Shown here piece by piece: positions 22,916-36,600 of a stretch of DNA of 64,000 bases. Below the pieces are notes generated by a model, which had not been told where the DNA came from, did no database searches, and was given only the letters and a program-made list of their open reading frames with translations. The stretch is from Undaria pinnatifida (lineage: Eukaryota; Sar; Phaeophyceae; Laminariales; Alariaceae): positions 13,478,214-13,542,213 of the forward strand of contig JABAKD010000011.1 of assembly GCA_012845835.1 (NCBI GenBank). The letters run 5' to 3'. A program made the position numbers and the translations under genes. Each line of letters begins with the position of its first letter. The first letter of the stretch is position 1.

Positions 22916-25900
22916 CTGTTGTTGTTGTGGTAGTTGTTGATGATGATGATGATGATGTTGTTGTTCTCACGTTAACTCGCACGACCAAGTCAGTGGTCAT
23001 AGGACAGGCTCCAGTCACTCTGGAGTGGAAGAATACCCCAGGGAAAACACAAACCAAAAGTGGTACAAGCATATATCATAGCTCAAGCGATTCATGCATC
23101 GGCCAAAAAATATAAACAGATGAAATCGGGAGCCGGTCTACATACAGGCCAGCCCATTCTGGTACATCTCAAGAATCGCATCCGAAAGCCGAACTCACCG
23201 CATGCCACCCAGGGACCTCAACCAATTGCACAAATCCGAGGAGAGAACAAATCATCGAACTCACAGCCCTAAGAGTTTTCGTACGGTACTACTAGTAGTA
23301 GCAGTGATGCTCCCCTTGTAGTGCCGGTATGTGCACTATTGAGGGAAATGCCGGCACTATACCGGCAACCGGCACTACTCCAAATACTGTCACCACATGT
23401 TGTTCCCATGCACTATATCGGACACCCGGCACTATAGAGGGACACATACTGTTCCTTGCTCACAAAAAACTGCCAGGTAGTCGGCAACTAATAGTCATCC
23501 ATCGCACAGCCCTGGTATCAGCCGTTGCCAAACTACATGTTACCTGCGGCGATTGAGGATCGTAGGAAAGTGTGAACTCCGCCTGATCTGGCTGCGGAGG
23601 ATCTCCCAGGTAGAACAGCCCCGGCACGAATAGAGAGTAAATAACCTGCACATCGAGAAACAAATTTGCCGCGGCGTCACAAATAGCTGAGACACGTGAC
23701 AAGGTAAGTTCTTAAGTTGAGCCCTAAAACGTAACGCATCCCGGCTATAACGCCGATAAAAACATCGCACGAGAAGAGATGCCATCGGAATCTTCGCAGT
23801 AAGGATATGCCGTTACTCGTACACATGGCCGAGAGTGCGAGAACGCGAGTTGGATAAGAACAATTGATGCAAATCGGCGAGCAGTGAGTGGTAATGCTGA
23901 ATCCTCTGCGCCCAGGCACGTACCGGAGGGGGGAAAGGGACGACACCTGTGACCACGCCTGTCCAGAAGATGGAACATCAAGGTGAGGATAAAAAATAAC
24001 ACAGAATAAAATTCCCAAGGCATGTCGAACAATCCGCGTCTGGGCATTCTCGTCCTGGCCGGGCGCAACTTTTTTGGTACCACGACTGGTTCGATTGAAT
24101 TTTCTGTACACAGGAAATGTCACACTTTTAACGTTATTTACCGCCCAAATATGTTAGACTGTCCTCGCGATATTCGAAGGGATTGCCCGCGCGTGTCATA
24201 CAAGTTGGGACCAACAGGAAATCGTAAACATCTGCATCTCACCAACTGCCTTTACATGTGCGCATGCATGCATGCATGACATACCTATTTACCAAAACTC
24301 GACATACGAAGTACTTCGTAATGTTTGTTTTATGCTCGTTCCATCTATTTCGTTCGCACTTTATTTCTCTCTCTTTCTCCCTCCCTATTAATAGACGTAA
24401 CTCAGATCCAGGGTCACCAAGAAGGCTTTTCTTCCCCCTCCCCACTACGGCACGTGCCTTCGTTTTTATCTCGAGAAAACTTCAGCCCTTCTCTTCCCTC
24501 GTCGACCGTTAATAGCATCGAATTGCATTGCACCTACACCCACGCTGCTAGGCGCTCTCGGCGGTCGATTCCATTGATTGTTTATTCTAAAAAAAAATAA
24601 GCTCAAAAGTCCGACCCACGTGATATTCGAACCCCACAATCAACTCTAGTGTATACGTCGCAGCATTCGAGAGTAACCACTGGACCAACGGTGCGACCGG
24701 TAAGTGAGACGAGACGACCAGTAAGTGAGACATATAGTTCCACCCTGGTTATTTAGCGTAATGAGGCGTTTGTGAAAATATCAATGTGTTTGCCGTAAAC
24801 GTATTTTAGCACTAAAGTAGGTTGGTATGATATTGATAGTGTCCAGAATGGTATCGCGAACGTCGAAAGTTCCCTTGGCACTCGTTTTGACACCGTTCCT
24901 ATTTTTGACGGTTTGGTGCCGATTTTCCGCCGTATCTACTTGGTACAGTTTGGTTTTCTCACGTGTCGCCATATTTTACCTTGTACAGTTTCGGAGCTTT
25001 GAAAGCTCCCGGAGATTTCATGTTGAGCAGTCCTGCCACAGTCACACTGAAGCCGCGATCTGCCCTATACTTCGCCGAACGATGAAACTCGATCATCTGC
25101 CCGGTGTGTCATGTGGCATTGAAAAGAGGCGGGATGTCGTGTATCGTGTCGCATAGCAACAAGGGCGGGATGCTGTCGTAAGGAATATGCTGAAAACGTT
25201 ATGTTATATAGCACTATCCACTACACCGCTCAGTGACTGTGACTTAGTGGTCTAGTGGAGAGTGCTATATAGCTCACATTATTATGTGCACCCGAGCTAC
25301 CATCGACTACACTAAATCATTGGCATTGGTGAAGACCTGGCGTCAGCGTTGATGCTCGATCGATCATCTGCTCGGTGTATCATACGGCATTGCCAAAAAA
25401 AAAGCCTTGATGTTGTCGTGCTTCCAGGTGCGCTAGCATTACCGCCGACCAGACTGAATCATTGGCGTTAAGTAATACCTACAGTCAGCGTTGATTCTTT
25501 TATCATCTGCTAGATGTGTTGTACGCCAGTGCAAAAAAGCGGGACTTCAACATTGAAAATCAACCAATGCATGCCTACGTTAAGCCCGAATTTGGATGAG
25601 GACCCTTCCCCTTCCAATGCCACCTTCCCCTTCACGTGCGCGGCTCCAACCCAAAACTTTCATTGGGCACTTGCATCGGCACTTGTAATGACGGCGATGG
25701 AAGCATACACCCTCTACCACGGCGAAAGACGCGAGGGTAAACGGCCAGCTGAGGGAGAGGATGTGCTACTACGCCGTCATTTGATGTTTCCGCCTGTATA
25801 CGCTTCAGACCCGTCTAACCCTGGTCGCCTAAGCGTGTGCACTCGACGTCCCGGCGACGACACGGTGTACCTACGACGGCAGCGATGTACCGTTTTTCTG

Positions 25901-28900
25901 CCGTACGGTGTGCCCGGTTTATCCCACGCGGTGTACATTTTTCTGGCTTACATTGTACCGTTTGTCTGCCGAGCGTTGTCGGCCTCGAGTGCATGGGAGA
26001 CTTTCCTATTTCAGTGGCATTTCTTCTGGCACTGCTACGCCAAGATTTTATTTCTACTTTTCAGTCGTATTTCTTGTGAGTTTTTTTACACGAACGTTTT
26101 GTGCATGTTTATTGGGAAATATCAAATTTTATCGCAGTCAATGATGTTTTGGTTGTTGGAATTCAGCGAACCTTTATTCGCACATACATTTTTGATCGGT
26201 CAAGCCGCGGCAGCAAGAGTTTTGGAGAACGCCTGCGCCTCGACTCGTCTTCCGAAAGAGGTAGCAAGTTTGTTTTCTGCAAAGAAAAACTGATCAGCGG
26301 GAGGCCTCAATCAAGGACCTACTACCCAGCAGCGTTTGTGTTTTGAAGTATGCTTTTGTTGTATACCTAGGCCATGGGACTGTTTTTCACGCTTTGTACT
26401 TTCATTTCCTCCTCGAGGCAGATGCACCGATATCGCAGCGTGCATCCGCCAAGACAAACCTGTTTGGGTTTCTTGTTCATCAGGGCATCTGCCCATTCCT
26501 TGAGCGCCTCCTGGTCACTGGAACTCCGATACTCCGGGGCAGGTTTCTGACGGCGTGTGAGTGGGTTCGAGCGAAAAGATTTTCGTTTCACCTCTTTTGC
26601 TGGTAATGCATGTGTGAGTTTGCACAACCCAATTGAATATTAAGGGTCACATTCCTCGATGAGGTGGTGTGAAAAACAAGTTTCGGAGTTCCGACCGTGA
26701 GGCGCTCGGCATGTCACCCGGAACATGACTGCGAATATATCCCTGCGCGCGAAAACCGACCAATATTTCTATGCGCGAATCCCAAAACAACTATACTCTC
26801 GTCAAAATGATCATACTGACCCATGGGTCCCCACTCGAGGAGCTCAACCGGAACGTTCTCAGAAACGTTTCGCCAAAGAGTTGCAACCCCCACCGTGCGA
26901 TGACTAACCGAAAAAAAAAGTGTATACCAGCCCGACAACAAACATAAGATCGATATGGATATTGCTCGGAAAACGTGCGAAAGTCCGACATCTTAGGGAG
27001 GGGATGATCAATGAGCGTCCGCGGGTCAACCAATGGATGTTTCAATTCTTCGATATATCTGCATGGGGATATGATGATCAACTACAGTACGAGTATTGGG
27101 CTTATGATTGCAGTACAGTACCGCATGGTCTCAATTCCTTATCGAGCTTATATTTATGGTTCTACCTATCGAGCTTATATTTACATAATGGACTGGTATC
27201 TAGTATTGATTTTTGCAGCAATAGGAGGATTGCGACTTCCAACCCGAAAAAAAATGATGATTTCAATAGCATGAAACCGACGAACATCGTAGCCCAACGC
27301 CAACGAACCCACGTATTTGCGATTTCCAACCGGGAAAAAAAAAAAAATGTTACAAATACCTTGCAGCCGACAAACACTGGAACCCAAGGCCAACGGGCCC
27401 ACGAAAAAAATAGGGTGGAAAGCAAGCAAATGGTAGGAAAACGCGTTTCTTAACCACTCTGTTCTGCTGATTTCTCGTAGGTTGGATTGCTTAGCCTTGG
27501 ATAGTGACGTTCGACGGTTACCATGCTACTGTTAAACGTTTTCATACCCAACTCATTTCCAAGAAAAGTTGGTACATCGCAAACGCCTTATTACGAGGGC
27601 GAAAACGAAGAGAACATCGCGGGAAGGCCAAAAACTTTCTCCGGGTCTCAGTTCGGATCGTGCTAGGTGGGGCGCTACAGTTGACTCCAGAGTCCCTCCC
27701 AGTCATATAATTTCTGCGTATCCACGTGTAGCGTACTGTGGAAGGGGTTTAGAGTGTAATTTCGACTGCCTCCGATATCTGGAACCTGGTGTCAACCCGA
27801 GATGCCGATACCGTCATCACTCCGCCGAGGTTTGACTACGCGCTCTTCTGCAAAGATGTGCATGTTTTCGAACGCATGCTATTAATAGCAGGCACGTGTT
27901 TAACGCTGACATAACAGGGTAGAATACGCAAACGCCCCTTGAGTGCACACGTGTATGCGATATCTTCAGCGTGTAGATTAGCAACGGGAACCCTCCTAGG
28001 CGCGAGACCCGGTAAATCTGACCGGTGCGAACGTGTGCTACTTGCACGCCAAGCGTAAGACTGCGTGGCACTACTTTCACTAGTGTTTTGACCCGTGAAC
28101 CCCTCGTGGAATGTACACTCCGGCAATAATCCCTTTGAAAAATCTAGCAGCGCGGGCTTGCACGATGAAGTGGTGCACGGTTCGGCCGGAACAGACAAAC
28201 AATAGTGCCACAACGACTGGAGTCCCTAGCAGCAAGTCGCTATGATAGGGCTATCTTAGCAAGGGACACGGACGACTTACATCTGCAGGCTCGACAAGCT
28301 TGGCTGCCTCATGCACCATTTCTTGGTATCTGTCCTGCGATCGCAGTTCTAAAACTTCCCTCTCCAGATCCGTAAGCTGGAGGCCAGAGTTGTCGTATAC
28401 CCCCGGTGCAAAATGTCCGGAATCAGACGCGCGCGTCAAACGCGGGCATAAAGGCACCAGGTTAACACGACACTCCCGCATAAAGTTTGGGGGCATGGTT
28501 AATTTTGGCGTGTGGCTGACAGTTCGAAAGCAGAGGCAGCGCGCCAGCCGCGGGCATGAATGCATCAGGCCAACATGACATTCCCGCGAAAAGTATAAGG
28601 ACTTCTTGATGGCGAAGATTGGCCTTTGCCAGGGGTCATTATTGCTACTGGATATGGTACGGGGTAGGGATAGCATATATATACGTTGTAGCAGGATCCT
28701 CTCCTCGATTGAAGACTGAACGTCTTGGGTATCACCGTGTTGACCCTGGTGCTGGCTATGAATGGCACAAGGGGGAGCCGCCGACACTTATCCTTCATGA
28801 CGCCATTAGCACGCGTGATCGGAGTACCAGTACCACGCACAGCTTACAAATACGACGTTCGAGGAAATCCTCGATCTCACAGCTAGCTGTGCGTAGTGTA

Positions 28901-31900
28901 TTTACTATTTTTTAAAGAATTAACGAGGAGCTCTACAAGGCACCCGACAACTGATTTAGACGAAACTTCTTGTAAGCTACGCGCGACACACGAGACTGTG
29001 GGCTGCGTATCGAGCTACGGTGAAGGCCCACGTACATTTTTCTAAGGTCCTCGCTTGAGAAGTTCTACACCTCGCGGAAAAAAGTGGCATTGAGAAAACT
29101 GAAAAAATGGGCAGGCAATCAATCCCCGTGAGGGTTGTCAGCAAGGTAGGGGTTGCCGTTGTCAGGCCAAACGTTTCTGACGTCCTGATTGGTCGATTGT
29201 TTGAGCTCCTCAAGCATGGGACTTTCGGTTAGTATGGTCGTTTTACGAGTGTATGTGTTTTAGTGTGGAGTACTATAATACAGTGGCACACGGAAATGTT
29301 GGCCGGGTTACGCGAACGAATGCCTTCGAAGTCATGTTTCGGGTAATGTATTGAGACCCTTCTATTAGGAGCTCAGAATATTCTGAGAATCTGCTGCAAC
29401 CCTCCGAGTGTGGGATAACTCGGGAGACGATAATAGCACCGGACCCTATATATGGGGGGGAGGTTATGTTTAACTCGCGCTGTTTCAAGACACTACCTAT
29501 TTTGGAGCCTGCGGAGAGCCCCAGTCGCGCCACTTTGCGATTTTCATTTGACCGGCACCATAAAGAGCGGCGGCACTGCTTGACCGGCACTACCGGAACC
29601 CCCCCAACCGTACCAGTGTAGCGGAACCGTACCAGTGTAGCGGGCAAGCCACCTTTGACACAATCTGCCCACCTTGCGTTGCATCCCACTTAGCGTTTCC
29701 CCTATGTACATACCAAGGTATATTGGACAAAACCGTACTTGGACCATCTGCGCACCTCGGGCATCGGCATCATCAGTCCGAACTTTTTCCACTCCTCCGG
29801 CGGAACGTCGGCCGTGCTCAGGGTGTTGCCCGCGGAAGACTTTGGAGCGGGCTTAAGGCGCACCTTGTCCAACGAACGACAGGCGTCCATCCCACCGCAC
29901 GGTATAACGAAGAGAGAAACGAGCGCCCGTTTACTTGCGGAAGGGCGCAGTGTCTTCATGCGTTTCTGTGCAAAATGTACGCTTAAGCATAGAACACGCG
30001 CGGCCAACACGCGACGCAGCTTGCACAAAGCTGGGTATCGACTATTTACAATTGGTACGGCTGATGTATGTGAAACAAAAAAAAGTTAAATGGTTGGGTT
30101 GGTTGGTCCCTGCAAGCAACGAACGACTAGACTACTCGTACCGAGGTATTTTCGTTCACTGTTTCAGGGAATTCAGAGGGAAAAACTGACTAAATAAAAC
30201 TGACGATTAGAGCGTCTTTCACGCAAAGTAGTAAGTACTACGGGCTGCCATGTAGCTCTGACGCCGCGATTGAACGGTCAAACTCCAACACAAAGAGCTG
30301 TAAAAAGCACGCGCATAGCCTGCACTGCTGAGGTGTGCTGCATGCCTGCGCCTATGATAACAACGCGCTTTGACTACTTCGTCTTATCGCTGTACTATAA
30401 TTAAGTCACAAAAAAAAGGTTTGAAGGAGCCTGGGCTAGCTTTTACGCGGGGTATGTGGATTGAAGAGTCGGGTACGGGCAGGAAAGGGCAAAAAAAAGG
30501 TTCGAAGGAGCCTGTGCTAGCTTTTACGCGGGGTATGTGGATACGGGTAGGAAAGGGGTGGGGTGTAAGTAATCATTGTCGTGCATGGCCGTAGTCTCAA
30601 CGACCGTAGAACCTCGCATCCTACAATGCCGGCACGGAGCATGGACTCATGCTACGCACGATAGAGGTGCTGCACATCAAGTTGTGTTTTGAGGCTCATA
30701 ACCACTGGAGGAACTGTATGCCTCACCGTACACCATACACCATACACCATAAAAAACACGTTTTTGACGAAAAACGACGAAAAGTGAGAGTGAGACCCCA
30801 ACGAACAAATCTCATGGCCTAGGTACACAAGAAAACATATCGCCAAAACAAGAACACAACGCGGGTGGCTTGGGGTCATAACCCTCCTGGGACCTCAGAG
30901 GGAAAATTGACGAAAAAAGAAGTTCGCGAATATAGCATTGACCACGTGAAACAAACCGGGCTTGTTTTGCGCAGGGGGGGTGGTTCCAATGCGTTAAGAA
31001 CTGCCAATCCAAGGAGTTAGTCATGAGACACCGCTATAGCAACAGCATGATGCTACTACTCATCGTGCTGCGCGCTCGCTTTTGTACCGTCGGCAAGGCC
31101 GTACATCTCCATTGCTTTCGCTACGAGTTTTGGGTACCAAAAGGGTCAAGGATCAGAAAATAGTTGTGCCAATACTGCTACCCCTTTCGTAACACGCCTT
31201 CATTTAGGGTTTTTACCGACCTGGCGGGCAATGCTTTCATCGATGCACGAAGCGCCCGGAGGTGTTAGGCGAGTCGCATCGAGGGTGAGCTGCCTCCTAA
31301 TTCTACGGAGAACCGCTTGTGAGGCGGACGTCGGCAAACTTGGTTGTACTTTCTCGCATGTGGAAGACCAGTATCGAATTACTTTTTTACTATTTCCGGT
31401 GTGGCCACTTCCATGTCCTTTTCCAAAGTAAAGGGAGGGTAAGATGGCTGCTGCGCGGGGTATGGACTGAATCAGTGGAGAGGGTGGGCGAGGGGAGACA
31501 AATCTACGCGCAAGAAGCTGATGGGTGCTGTGTGCGTGTTACGGAGGAGCATAGTAATCGGGACGCACGATACACACGAAAAAAATATAGGTTTATATTC
31601 CACAGTTTCTACTTTTTATACCGCCGCTGTTGTTTGCTGGCACACACCGGCAATATTGGCAGACAGAGCGGCTCTGTACTTAGTCCGGAGGGCATGCGGA
31701 GACACTCACCAGGATACTGGCACACGGTACGCGTTCAAACTTGTCGAGGCTCTTGGCCGTCATCCTGCGCATGTCAGGCGGAGGCCTCTGGTACAATGGC
31801 ACCTGTGCAGTGGTGACAAGTAGTAATATCTCACACATCGGACAGATCAGATCAGATCCCTATTATTTTTTGATGATTTATATGACATATCTCTTTAAGG

Positions 31901-33556
31901 GAAGACATATCCCTGCTGCATACGATCCGCATGACCTGTAGATCATGTTGTCGGGTGAGAGTGGGATTATGTGAATGATCCACCGGGTAGCATAAGTTTC
32001 CTGTTTGGAATTGGATTTGTATCACACAGATCCTGCAAAGCATATCATAACGACAGATATATGATCTATGTGACCTACATGATCCATATGGCCTAGATCG
32101 TGATTTGTCAGATGCATGCGAAATCCTACACTTTTAATGCATCACCCTTAACCCCTTTCAGAAAGTTCCGCACCCACCTTTTCGCCGACGAACTACTTGA
32201 AATTAGTGTTAAAACAGTTGCAGTGTATGTATACGGCGACCGGGTTTTTATCATCCTCCATCGGCACGAAAACGCCTACGTGCTCGTATCACAGAGGCGG
32301 CGCATTTGCAGCAGTTGCGACTACAGTTAGTACGTTCCGACACAAGCGTGAGGTACAGCAGCATAATAGTTGTCGCTGGGAAACTCGCGCAGCAGGAGCT
32401 TTTTAAAGCAGGGTTTTTCACGGGTCATTACCCGGGCCGACGGTCATACCAGGAGGGTAGTAGAACGTCAGTGGGTCGGGTCAGGTCGGGTCGGGTCGGG
32501 TCGGGTCGGGGGATGTTTTAAATCTCACGGGTCGAGTCAAGCGGTATTCAATTCTCACGGGTCTGGTCCGGTCGGGTCACCCTGACTGATTTCATCCGAC
32601 CCGCCAAAAACGAACCGACCCATGAATAGCCTTGATTTTTGTAACCGTCCGCTAAACACATGCCACGATAGAACTATTTATATAGCACCTGTTTTTTCTT
32701 CCGCTCCTCACTTTGACGAGCTAGCTCTACCTCCACCCGCCCCCCCCGCCCAAACACAAACTCCGGGAAAAATTAACGCGGATTCCGACGAGCAATAAAT
32801 CAATCCGACGGCCTTATTAGCAAACACTTATCGAAAAAAAACATACACACAACGACATATCAACGAACGGCGTCGACATTTCGATAGGCTTGAACTGGCT
32901 TGACGCATGCTACAGCTGCAGTAGGGGTGTACCTTTTTGTTCTGAGGCTCTTAACCTGATGAGGAGCTCTCTCTATACCTCACAAAAAAACGAAAAATGA
33001 ATTTTGGAGAAAAATTAATAGTACTCGAACCCGCGTGAACAATCTCATGGCCTAGATATACAACACAACTTATTGCCGAAAAAAAAATTGTTGGTTAAGA
33101 AGGCCACGTCACTCAGAAAAAAATAGCCAAAATATGGTATACCTTAATACTTTATTCCTCTACCGTAGGCTTAAGTAGCCGAGGAGCCCCGCTGGTCAAA
33201 AACGTTTTCGGCTGAAATTGCTACGTCTACTTGTATCGTGGCACGGGTCGTCAACTTGTCCGCGTTGGCGATCAGCGGACGGTTCAGGCAACTCGAAAGG
33301 GGTCCATAATATCTTGGCATCGTCAAAATTAGGAATCGCATTCGCTCGTAATCTGAAACCAGATAAGAGGGGACGCCAACAGGACGTCCCTGATTCGGGG
33401 AGATTTTCTGATGTTACTTGGAGAGTGAGCAGGATGAGTCCACTCCGAGTTTGCCATCGATACCCGACAGCAGCTCGACAAGTACAAGGTCAGAATATGG
33501 AAACAACAACCAACAACAGCAACAGCAACAGCAACGACAACAACAACAACAACAGC

Positions 33557-33650
<94 letters not shown>

Positions 33651-36600
33651 GCACCTGATAGTTGCCCTCCCTCAAAAACACTCCATCAGCGCTGGAGTTT
33701 GTCGGCTGTCGTTTCAAGGCACCGAAACATTCGACGGAGGCAACCATTAGTTTGTTCCCGAGGAAAACTTCATAGGAATGCTGTGAGCGATCAATGTTAA
33801 AACCCATGCTGTACTGCATATTATCGGATGGCAGGCAAAATAACGTTTAGGTGAAAAAAAAAAAGTTCATACAGTACGTAGCATCGCGACTCAAAGTATA
33901 TCACCAGTATTTACTCATTCGGGTTCATGTTATTGGCCCACGACCCAGGAAAACAAAACACCTCAAGAATCGTGAAAGGCTTTGTGGAAGGTAAGTTGTG
34001 TGTCGCTTGTTTCAAGCCGCGGCGGGGAACCATCTCGCGAGCAACCGTGCCTTCAGCTCCTCATCGTCGCGCGCCAGCCCTTCCAGACTCAGGGCTAACG
34101 CGGACCGGTACTACACTATTACGATAACGGCTCCTCAACCGAGGTACTACCCAACATCGTTGAAACGCCACTGCGTATACATACAGTAGTATTGGTTCTA
34201 TACCTGTGCCGTGGGATCGTCCATCGGGTTTTGTCACGGTGCCGCTGGGTGGCAAGGGACACAGCAGCGGTGTCGGTCCGCTTCGCGTTGTTTACCTTCT
34301 TCTCGCACAGTAGACTGCTTATTGCGTAGCTCAAGGCGTAATAGAGATCAAGACTCCAAGTAAATCGATGGGGGCGGGAGGTGCTACCAAATCCTCCGCC
34401 ACCCCTCGTAATATTGTCACGTCAAGCGTACGGGTGGCCACTAAAAGGCCTATAGTAACACAAATCCTGGAACTACATCAGGTCCGCAAGGACCGTTCTA
34501 GGATGACCTGCCCGCCTGCCTATCTACAGCTAGATACCACACGCCACCCCATGACAGCGATTGCACTTTCGTTTTTTTTCTCGAAATCACGCTTGGGGCG
34601 AGGGTGAGGGCGAGGCAGTAATAGGGCATTAATAGGGCATCAATGAGGCATTAATAGGGCTCCTCAAGCGGTTTGGAGCCTCGGAAAGTATCTACCGTGG
34701 CAGACGGCCAAAACACGAACGAGGTGAAACAAAAAGAAAAAAATAGTAGGGGTCCCGCAGTGAAGGCGGTGGTATGGTACGGTATAGAGAGCAATATGAC
34801 CGCCTTATTGGGGGAAGCCACCCTATTCACTCCGGCTTATTAGTGCAATTCCCCAGTCGCGCCAGGCGATTTTGACCGCAGTATATCGGGATACCGCCTT
34901 GTATAGGGATACCGCACTAATGGGGGACCCCTCGTGTGCAGCATCTGGAAGAAATTTACTGGACGCCCAATATTGGAGGCACCTTGCACTCGGAGTAGAA
35001 ACGGTTGTGTTCTCCATCTCGAATGAGATGCATGGTCAATGGTCGAAGGATGACTGAGGCAAGCAACAAACTTGCAACCCCGCGTGCCCCCCGTCCTGCA
35101 CCATGCATGAGGTCTGTTATATACCTGACTGCCCTCGGGGTCCATGAATACCGGGATGAGGGCGTATCCCACCGCGCAGTGCTCTGAAGAGAAACGGTTG
35201 AGAGTGTCCACCCGAATCATTGCGGTGCTCGCCATATCCATTCTCTGGGATTATGTTTTGACACGGGCGGCGGGTTGCGAAGGACAGTGCGCACGGCTTA
35301 AGCCTCAAGCCTTGTGGGGGCCTATAAGCGTGGCGACAAAAGAAAAGCCGAGAGCGATATGTATATGTGCATCTGATTATTTTTTACAAGCGGCTAGGGA
35401 AAGGGTGCATTGGTACAAATACCACCATGCTATGTGCTTGTGGCGCAGCTCGCGCCCTAACAAAAAATCAAAACGGTGGAAATGAGCAGCGGAGACGATT
35501 CAAAACCTCACCTCATCTGGAACAGTGCGGTATTCTTGTCTCAATCTAAACACAGGCGTGTTGCTCAAACTGTCACCCTCGCTTATTGCCGAACCCTCTG
35601 AGCCCCTCTGACCGAAATAGATGGCAGGCATAACGGAGGACGAGCGCCGAAGGGGGGTCATCTCACTCTTGCCCGAGTAACGGGTCACGCAATGACGGGT
35701 TGCTCCTGCATCCAATACGCACAACTACCGATCAGGGTTTGACGCTGTGCCATACTGCGAAGTCTACGATAGAGGTTTAACTTTTCGGTTCGTCTTATTT
35801 TCAAACGCTGAATGACGGGGGCCCTGAGCCGAGGAACCTTCTCAAGCTCGTTGGAATGCCATTGTAGGTTTCCAGCATTGTTGGTGATTCCAAACCTAGG
35901 GCAAGAATTTGACAACATGGTACGGTAGAGATGCACCATTTTTTTTCTGACGCTCCTGAGGTAACTACCTCTACAAAGTCACCCACAAAAAAAATAATAG
36001 AGAAAACCGAACGTGCGCCCTGGTCAACAAACCCTTGGCCTAGCTATAAAAAATAAGAATAAACGTTGCGAAGTAAGAAGGACATTCGTTTGGACATTTT
36101 TGGGGGTCAAGGGTCGCCGTCATTCATCATAACACAATGTTTTAGCTAAGCAGTGCTACTTCTATCGTAGCACGCGGCCATTGCACATCGAGTTGCACTG
36201 CTGTCGTCCTTTTCTTTTCAATCTCAAAGTGCTTTTTTGGTGACGCATGAGGCGTAGACGTAGATACCCCCTCAAGTGAGATAAACCGCAGAAAAAATAG
36301 TTGTACCCCTGTCTCCACCGCGGCATACCAGGTACTACGTCATCTGTCAACCGTTTGGGTAGTTGGGTAGCATTTTTTTTCTCTTACGTTACGAACTATC
36401 GATACCAGAAGCGCGCTTCGAGGGTCATTTTTTCTTTTTCAGAGGAAAGCAACTGCGTCTTCATGGCCCCTCGCGCTCCAACCACAAGGAGCTGTGTTTC
36501 TAGCCTCGCAAAAGTGGAGGGTTTTTCGGTGGACCCGGCTCGCGCGTTTTACGATCGAGGTTACTGTACCTCTTTTTGGCCGAAACAGTTCCTGAACTAC

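Noticed and set aside
25514-26293. Longest ATG-stop ORF in the window (259 codons, plus strand)
   Set aside because: Lies in an M1 intron on the opposite strand, with ordinary intron composition in its second half, no recognisable domain and no consistent codon bias. Likely chance, though not excluded.
27817-28213. Minus-strand frames resembling an extra M1 exon (VAHVRTGQIYRVSRLGGFPL)
   Set aside because: No acceptor/donor pair keeps the phase between exons 15 and 16, and exon 15 joins exon 16 cleanly without it.
33218-33819. Poly-Gln/Asn and poly-Leu ORFs
   Set aside because: Produced by the CAA microsatellite next to an M1 donor; the only supported coding here is the 51-nt exon.
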